Positions 54,872 through 59,516 of a DNA stretch of 59,516 bases are shown piece by piece. Under the pieces are notes generated by a model. That model did no database searches. It was not told the DNA's origin and saw nothing but the letters and a program-made list of their open reading frames with translations. The translations under genes and the position numbers were made by a program. The stretch is from Pseudomonadales bacterium (lineage in GTDB: Bacteria > Pseudomonadota > Gammaproteobacteria > Pseudomonadales > UBA5518): contig JAJVIG010000012.1 of the NCBI GenBank assembly GCA_022072145.1, positions 93,129-152,644 of the forward strand. Reading direction: 5' to 3'. The stretch's first letter is position 1; the number at the start of each line of letters is the position of its first letter.

Positions 54872-55446
54872 TGGCGTACGCCTTCTACGGAGAGGATCAG
54901 CTCGACTTCCTGCGACGCCGGGCCGAGGTCCTTGGCGATCGCGAAGTCCTTGAGCGCGATCCGCGTCGAGCCCTCGAAGCCGGCCCGGTAGCCGCCCCAG
55001 GGATCGGCGCCCTCGCCGAGCAGCTTCGCGGCGATCGTGACCGGACGCGTGACTCCGTTCAGCGTGAGATTGCCGCTGATGTCGAAGCTGCCTTCGCCGG
55101 TAGACGTGACGCCGGTGGACACGAAACTGGCCTCCGGGTGCTTGCCGGTGTTCAGGAAGTCGCTGCCGCGCAGGTGCTTGTCGCGCTCGGCGTGGTTCGA
55201 GTCCACGCTCGCGGTGCGGATCGTCACCCGCACCGAGCTCACCTCCGGCCGCGTGGCGTCGAAGGAGAAGCGCCCGTCGAAGTCACGGAAGGTGCCGTAC
55301 AGCCAGCTGTAGCCCAGGTGGCTGATCTTGAAGTTCACGAAGGCGTGCTGGCCCTCCTTGTCGATGATGTAGTCGGCCGCCGTGGCGGGCGCCGCGGCAA
55401 CGGTCAGTCCCAGTGCGATGGCGCTGAACAGGTTACGGATCTTCAT
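54868..55446 (-). CDS. YceI-family periplasmic lipid-binding protein
   Basis: 192 residues from ATG 55446. A Sec signal peptide ([19 protein letters not shown]) precedes the YceI lipocalin-like barrel ([41 protein letters not shown]). Such proteins bind isoprenoid or fatty lipids, often ubiquinone-like. The start overlaps the stop of the cytochrome b561 gene (ATGA), a pairing repeatedly seen. Its stop TAG lies within a REP. Last gene of the pirin operon. Confidence 0.92.
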   Translation of the reverse strand: MKIRNLFSAIALGLTVAAAPATAADYIIDKEGQHAFVNFKISHLGYSWLYGTFRDFDGRFSFDATRPEVSSVRVTIRTASVDSNHAERDKHLRGSDFLNTGKHPEASFVSTGVTSTGEGSFDISGNLTLNGVTRPVTIAAKLLGEGADPWGGYRAGFEGSTRIALKDFAIAKDLGPASQEVELILSVEGVRQ

Positions 55447-56033
55447 GGTCGGTTCTCCTCGGTTGACGAACGTGAAGGATTGCGCGCGACGCCCAGCATG
55501 CGCCTCAGCGTCGCGTCGCGGTCGATGAAATGGTGCTTCAGCGCGGCCAGCGCGTGCACGGCGACCAGCGCCACCAGGCTCCACGCCAGCCACTCGTGGA
55601 TCGCGCCGGCCACGTCTTCCTGGTCCTCGACCAGCGCGGGCAGCGCCGGCACCTCGAACAATCCGAACACCGGGATCGGGCGTCCGTCGGCGGTGGATAT
55701 CAGGTAGCCGGAGCACGCCAGCGCGAACAGCAGCAGGTACAGCAGCAGATGCGCGACCCGCGCCGCGCGTCGCTCCAGCGCGGTATGCGTCGACGGCGGT
55801 AGCGGCGGCGGACTCCACCGGCGCCACCCCACGCGCAGCAGCAGCACCGCGAACAGCGTCAGGCCGACACTCTTGTGCAGCGCGGGCCCGCGACGGTACC
55901 ACGCGTCGTAGTAGTCGAGATCGACCATCCACAGGCCGAGCCCGAACAGGCCGAACACGGTGAGTGCCACCAGCCAGTGCAGCACGATGGCCACCAGGCC
56001 GTAGCGTTCGGCCGAATTGCGCCACTGTGTCAT
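55443..56033 (-). CDS. Cytochrome b561 family protein
   Basis: 196 residues from ATG 56033. Four transmembrane helices with histidines positioned as haem b ligands: [24 protein letters not shown] and [11 protein letters not shown]. It would transfer electrons between membrane quinols and a periplasmic acceptor. The 3' end overlaps yceI by 4 bp; both are commonly encoded together and may handle reduced lipids. Confidence 0.92.
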   Translation of the reverse strand: MTQWRNSAERYGLVAIVLHWLVALTVFGLFGLGLWMVDLDYYDAWYRRGPALHKSVGLTLFAVLLLRVGWRRWSPPPLPPSTHTALERRAARVAHLLLYLLLFALACSGYLISTADGRPIPVFGLFEVPALPALVEDQEDVAGAIHEWLAWSLVALVAVHALAALKHHFIDRDATLRRMLGVARNPSRSSTEENRP

Positions 56034-56046
56034 GCGGCACCCCCTG

Positions 56047-56697
56047 TCAGGCCGCGGGACTGAACGCATGATCCTGCCCCGGTCGCGCATCGGCGACAAG
56101 CACCTCGTGCGCAGCCAGCCGCGGCTTGCGCGGCCAGTTGCCTGGCGCCGCGGGGCCGAGGGTGATCATCATGACCGGCAGGTAGCGCTCATCGAGCCGG
56201 AACTCGCGTGCGAGCGCCAGGGGGTCGAAGCCGATCATCGGACCAGTCGCCAGACCGAGTTCGGTCGCCGCCAGCATCAGCGCCATCGCTGCCATGCTGG
56301 CGGAACGGATCGCCTCGTCGCGGGCCAGCTCGGGCCGTCCCGCGTACGCGGCCTGTCCGTTGGCCGCGAACGCCGCGGCGGCCGTGGCATCGAACAGACC
56401 TGCACGCTGCGCGCGCTCCGCGATGAGCGGCAGGCGCTCGGCGGCGCGTCGATCGCCGAGCACCACCACGGTGGCGGCCGCGTCGCGCACCTTCTGCTGC
56501 CCGTGCGCGATGCGCTGCAGCGCCGCGCGTGCTTCGGGCTCACGCACCACCAGGAAGCGTGCGTGCTGGATGTTGTACGCCGACGGTGCCTCCATCGCCG
56601 CCGCGATCAGTTCCTCGATCGTGCCGGCCGCGACGGTTGCGACCGTGTCGTAGCGGTTGGCGGAAACGCGTCTCCGCAAGGCATCACGAACATTCAT
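56047..56697 (-). CDS. Nitroreductase family protein (MhqN/YdgI-like)
   Basis: 216 residues from ATG 56697 with GAGGA upstream. The pattern RRVSANRYDTV, EAPSAYNIQHARFLVV and MIGFDPLALAREFRLDE fits FMN-dependent nitroreductases of the MhqN type, linked elsewhere to quinone and electrophile stress. It is 13 bp upstream of the cytochrome b561 gene and 21 bp downstream of pirin. Confidence 0.88.
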   Translation of the reverse strand: MNVRDALRRRVSANRYDTVATVAAGTIEELIAAAMEAPSAYNIQHARFLVVREPEARAALQRIAHGQQKVRDAAATVVVLGDRRAAERLPLIAERAQRAGLFDATAAAAFAANGQAAYAGRPELARDEAIRSASMAAMALMLAATELGLATGPMIGFDPLALAREFRLDERYLPVMMITLGPAAPGNWPRKPRLAAHEVLVADARPGQDHAFSPAA

Positions 56698-56718
56698 CCC
56701 GGGTTCCTCGGCAGGTGT

Positions 56719-57573
56719 TCATCCGGCCGTGCGTGCCGGTTCGGTCAAGCTGCCATTGCGATAGGCTTCAATGGCCTCACGGATCTCGTCGCCGGTGTTC
56801 ATCACGAAGGGTCCGTGCTGCGCGATCGGCTCACCGATCGGGGTGCCCGCAAGCACCAGCACGTGCGCCACGTCGGCGCCCGCGCGCACGCCGAGTGCCG
56901 TGCCGGAATCGAAGATTGCCGTGCTACCCGCGCCCACGCCCCCGGCCAACGCACCGTCGATCACGTAGACCAGCGCGGCATCGCCCGGCGCGACGTCCAG
57001 CACGCACTCGTGGCCTGCCGGCAGCAGCAGTTCGAGCACCCGTGCCGACGCGGCGAGCCGCGCCAGCGGACTGCGCACGGTGTGCCCGCCGAGCGACCAC
57101 GCACCGGCAAAGACGCGCGCACGCGCTCCGTCCCCGAACTCGTGCCACGGCAGCTGGTCCGCGTCGACCTGGGCGTATTCGGGTTCCTTCAGCTTGTCGC
57201 GCGCCGGCAGGTTGATCCAGATCTGGAAACCGTGGAGGCCCTCCGGCGAGCGCAGCGGCATCTCGGAGTGGATCACGCCCCGCCCGGTGGACATCCACTG
57301 CGCCCCGCCGTCACGCAGTTCCGCGCGATGTCCCAGGTGATCACGATGCTCGAAACCGCCCCGCAGCATCAGGGTCAGTGTTTCGATGCCGCGGTGGGGA
57401 TGCGGCGGAAAGCCGCCGATGAAGTCCGCCTCGTCGTCGGAGCGGATCTCGTCGAGCATCAGGAACGGGTCCAGCGCGTGCCGATGGCTCCCCAGCGTGC
57501 GCAGGATGCGCACCCCGGCCCCATCCAGCGCCGGCCGGCCCGCCACCACGGTTCGCAGATCACGAAGACTCAT
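56719..57573 (-). CDS. Pirin-family protein
   Basis: 284 residues from ATG 57573 (ATG 57588 is also in frame). Pirins are bicupin proteins; several act as quercetinases or redox sensors. The iron-binding residues lie in PPHPHRGIETL and in the GAQWMSTGRGVIHSE segment, both intact. It is the first gene of a four-gene minus-strand operon and faces a LysR gene across a short AT-rich gap. Confidence 0.92.
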   Translation of the reverse strand: MSLRDLRTVVAGRPALDGAGVRILRTLGSHRHALDPFLMLDEIRSDDEADFIGGFPPHPHRGIETLTLMLRGGFEHRDHLGHRAELRDGGAQWMSTGRGVIHSEMPLRSPEGLHGFQIWINLPARDKLKEPEYAQVDADQLPWHEFGDGARARVFAGAWSLGGHTVRSPLARLAASARVLELLLPAGHECVLDVAPGDAALVYVIDGALAGGVGAGSTAIFDSGTALGVRAGADVAHVLVLAGTPIGEPIAQHGPFVMNTGDEIREAIEAYRNGSLTEPARTAG

Positions 57574-57606
57574 AGGCGTATTCCTCATCAGTAGGCACCA
57601 GAATAC

Positions 57607-57651
57607 ATTGGTTTTTTCGAAGATAAACTGCTAAAAACCGATCAATCCAAT
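57607..57651. promoter_or_regulatory. AT-rich inverted repeat between pirin operon and LysR gene
   Basis: GGTTTTT (57610-57616) is mirrored by AAAAACC (57633-57639), and ATTGG (57607) by CCAAT (57647). This is the only AT-rich stretch in the region. It has the size and placement of a LysR operator governing the divergent pirin operon and the regulator's own gene. Confidence 0.6.
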
Positions 57652-57668
57652 CGATATTGTCGATGCAT

Positions 57669-58580
57669 ATGAGCACACTGGAACAATGGCGTTTCCTCGC
57701 CGCGGTAGTCGATCAGGGTGGTTTCGCAGCCGCCGCCGAACACCTGCGCAAGAGCCAGTCCACCGTCAGCCATGCGGTGAAACAACTGCAGGATGCGCTC
57801 GGCGTGCGCCTGATCGCGTTGCAGGGGCGTCGTGCGGTATTGACCCCGGCTGGCGAGACGCTGCTGCGGCGCGCCCGCCACCTGCTGGCCGACGCGGAGG
57901 CCTTGCAGCGCCTCGCCACCACGCTGGCGCAGGGATGGGAAGCACGGGTCACGCTGGCCGTCGATGTGGTGTTTCCGCGCGAGGCGCTATTCGGTGCGCT
58001 GGCGGCGTTCGGCCGCGAGAGTCCGGAGACTCGCGTGGAACTGCTGGAGACGGTGCTCTCGGGCAGCACCGAAGCACTGCTGCAGCGCCGGGCCGCGCTG
58101 GTCATCACGCCACAGGTCCCGCCCGGTTTCCTGGGCGAATCGCTGCTGCGGCTCGAGTTCGTCGCCGTCGCGCATCCGACACACCCGTTGCACGCGCTGG
58201 GCCGCGAAGCGACGCTGGAAGACCTGCGCCGGCACCAGCAGATCGTGGTGCGCGACTCCGGCGTGCACCTGCGAACCGACGCCGGCTGGCTGGGCGCCGA
58301 ACGGCGACTCACGGTATCGCACCCGTCCACCTCGATCGCGGCGCTGCGCCGCGGCCTCGGCTTCGCGTGGATCCCGCGCAGCAGCATCCGCAGCGAACTG
58401 GAAAGTGGCGCGCTGGTACCGCTGCCGCTGGCCACGGGTGCCGTGCGCTGGGTCGATCTCTACCTCGTGATCGCCGAACCCGAAGCCCCCGGCCCGGCCG
58501 TCACGCGCCTGGCCGAATTGCTGCGCGAGGCGGCGGCCGCCCCACGCGGCTCGGTTCTGGATTCGGCTGCTCCTGCCTGA
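57669..58580 (+). CDS. LysR-family transcriptional regulator
   Basis: 303 residues from ATG 57669; in-frame starts at 57657 (TTG) and 57663 (ATG) are alternatives. The winged-helix region covers residues 1-60 (LEQWRFLAAVVDQGGFAAAAEHL, then QSTVSHAVKQLQ). The C-terminal substrate-binding domain spans ~90-300. It is divergent from the pirin operon, with an inverted repeat between. LysR plus pirin plus nitroreductase is a common arrangement for quinone or aromatic stress control; this is inference. Confidence 0.9.
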   Translation: MSTLEQWRFLAAVVDQGGFAAAAEHLRKSQSTVSHAVKQLQDALGVRLIALQGRRAVLTPAGETLLRRARHLLADAEALQRLATTLAQGWEARVTLAVDVVFPREALFGALAAFGRESPETRVELLETVLSGSTEALLQRRAALVITPQVPPGFLGESLLRLEFVAVAHPTHPLHALGREATLEDLRRHQQIVVRDSGVHLRTDAGWLGAERRLTVSHPSTSIAALRRGLGFAWIPRSSIRSELESGALVPLPLATGAVRWVDLYLVIAEPEAPGPAVTRLAELLREAAAAPRGSVLDSAAPA

Positions 58581-58596
58581 GGGCGCTACGGCTCGA

Positions 58597-58768
58597 GAGG
58601 CTGTCGCAAAAACCCGCGAAGCGTGCGGCGGCGATTTCGCACCGGTGGGCGTACGCCGCAGGGATGCGGCGTTCGAGCCTACAGGGATGTATTCACGGTG
58701 TCCCACGGGTGTGAAATCGCCGCCGCGCGCTGGCATCGCCCCACGTCGAGAGGTTTTGCGACACCCTC
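58597..58768. mobile_element. MITE-like inverted-repeat element, copy 3 (172 bp)
   Basis: The ends GAGGCTGTCGCAAAAACC and, inverted, GAGGGTGTCGCAAAACCTC match copy 2. The arms GGCGGCGATTTCGCACCGG and, inverted, GGCGGCGATTTCACACCCG pair. The flanking 4-mers are TCGA (58593-58596) and TCAA (58769-58772), 3 of 4 identical. It lies between the convergent LysR and TetR genes, ending exactly at the TetR stop codon. No intact REP is recognisable around it. Confidence 0.8.
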
Positions 58769-59383
58769 TCAAGGTTCGAGCAGGGCGCCGATCACCCGCT
58801 GCATGGCGCGCGCGGTCGACTCCCGATCGAGTCCCGGGTTGCGCACCGCGCGTATGGCCAGCCCGCCGAACAAGGCACCCAGCACTTCCAGCCGTCCCTG
58901 CAGGTCGGCCAGTTCGCCGCTGCCGGCGGTCGCGGCGAGCAGCGTGCTGCCGATGCGACGCCGTACCTCGGCATCGGCTTCGCGCACCATCGCGGCGATG
59001 GCAGGATTGCGTGCGGCTTCCGCCAGCACCTCGAGCAGCAGCGGTCCGCTGGCCCCGTCGAGCGCCCGCTGCAGCCCGCGCGGGGCATGCTCGACCAGCG
59101 CGCGCCCCAAATCGGGCTGGCTGCGGATGCCGTCGTCGATTTCGAGGATCTCCTGCTGCTCGCGCTCGACGATCGCCGCGATGATCGCCTCCTTGCCGCT
59201 GAAATAGTGGTAGATGTGACCGACGCTCATGCCGGCCTCGCGCGAGATCTCGGCCATGCTCGCCGCATGGAAACCGTGACGCCGGAAACATGCGGTCGCC
59301 GCATCCAGCACCTGCTCGCGGCGCACGTGCGCGCGCTTCTTCACCCCGCCGGCCGCTTCCACCGCTATGACCTCCCGCGCCAT
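58769..59383 (-). CDS. TetR-family transcriptional regulator
   Basis: 204 residues from ATG 59383 with AGGAAG upstream. The helix-turn-helix lies at ~20-65 (RREQVLDAATACFRRHGFHAA, then ISREAGMSVGHIYHYF). The ligand domain is helical. Its stop TGA (58771-58769) touches MITE copy 3. It is divergent from whatever begins at the window's right end, most likely its target, often an efflux system in this arrangement. Confidence 0.9.
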   Translation of the reverse strand: MAREVIAVEAAGGVKKRAHVRREQVLDAATACFRRHGFHAASMAEISREAGMSVGHIYHYFSGKEAIIAAIVEREQQEILEIDDGIRSQPDLGRALVEHAPRGLQRALDGASGPLLLEVLAEAARNPAIAAMVREADAEVRRRIGSTLLAATAGSGELADLQGRLEVLGALFGGLAIRAVRNPGLDRESTARAMQRVIGALLEP

Positions 59384-59473
59384 GGCACTTCCTGATTAGC
59401 AATGAAGCTCAGCCATACGGATTGCCGGCTGCGGTTGGGGTGGACAGTGCACCGCTGCCACGAGGAGTCGCTC

Positions 59474-59516
59474 ATGCAATGTCCTGAGATCGAACCGCCG
59501 GTTGAATCGATAGGCG
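59474..59516 (+). CDS. Start of an unknown gene (cut by window end)
   Basis: ATG 59474 with a CGAGGAG Shine-Dalgarno ~7 bp upstream opens a frame to the window edge (14 codons: MQCPEIEPPVESIG). An in-frame ATG at 59402 is a possible earlier start. It is divergent from the TetR gene. Too little is visible to name it. Confidence 0.4.
   Translation, partial: MQCPEIEPPVESIG

Overview
The window is chromosomal DNA of a high-GC gammaproteobacterium. From 10.4 to 43 kb the gene order (comEC, DUF2062, lolCDE, PilZ gene, nqr operon with apbE and nqrM, a long GAPDH, mfd, csiV, thioinosine phosphorylase, lexA, topA, universal stress protein, slt) closely follows what I recall of the Pseudomonas aeruginosa PA2984-PA3026 region. 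A FabY-type ketoacyl synthase, a ketosteroid-dehydrogenase-like flavoprotein and sulfotransferases suggest a marine or pollutant-degrading relative of Pseudomonas (Pseudomonadales/Cellvibrionales in the broad sense). This placement is inference. I saw no rRNA, tRNA or CRISPR array.

Layout. 0-4.6 kb, minus strand: a surface-polysaccharide operon with a nucleotide-sugar epimerase/reductase, a multidomain glycosyltransferase with an RgpF domain, and a sulfotransferase cut by the window edge. 4.8-7.8 kb, plus: an unrecognised 300-residue protein, rimO and rsmE. 7.8-10.4 kb: an XRE/MmyB-like regulator and xseA, separated by a repeat-filled gap. 10.4-17.4 kb: comEC, two DUF2062 genes and lolCDE. 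17.6-20.4 kb: PilZ protein, small exported protein, DAHP synthase and GDPD phosphodiesterase. 20.3-27.6 kb, minus: the Na+-pumping NADH:quinone reductase operon nqrABCDEF-apbE-nqrM. 27.6-43 kb: housekeeping, DNA-repair and cell-wall genes. 43-50.6 kb: amt, dienoyl-CoA isomerase, nitroreductase, fabY, a divergent GlxA-type regulator and a thiolase. 50.7-54.6 kb: KstD-like dehydrogenase, SDR and sulfotransferase. 54.9-59.5 kb: an apparent LysR-controlled pirin/nitroreductase/cytochrome b561/YceI operon and a TetR regulator.

The most unusual layer is non-coding. Short REP palindromes, each preceded by GTAG, occur in at least four stem types and sit in most of the larger gaps. In four genes (lexA, the KstD-like gene, the yceI-like gene and fabY) the TAG stop codon is itself part of the GTAG head of a REP. 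Three copies of a 170-172 bp inverted-repeat, MITE-like element are present. Two of them are inserted at the same place in the loop of a REP hairpin: one is flanked by a perfect 4-bp TGAA duplication, the other by TGAA/CGAA. No transposase or RAYT gene that could move either repeat type lies in the window.

Other points of regulation visible in the DNA: a consensus SOS box overlapping the lexA promoter; an apparent intrinsic terminator inside the apbE signal-peptide codons directly after nqrF; a strong GC hairpin between gap and nqrA; an NtrC-like site upstream of amt; and an AT-rich inverted repeat between the LysR gene and the pirin operon.
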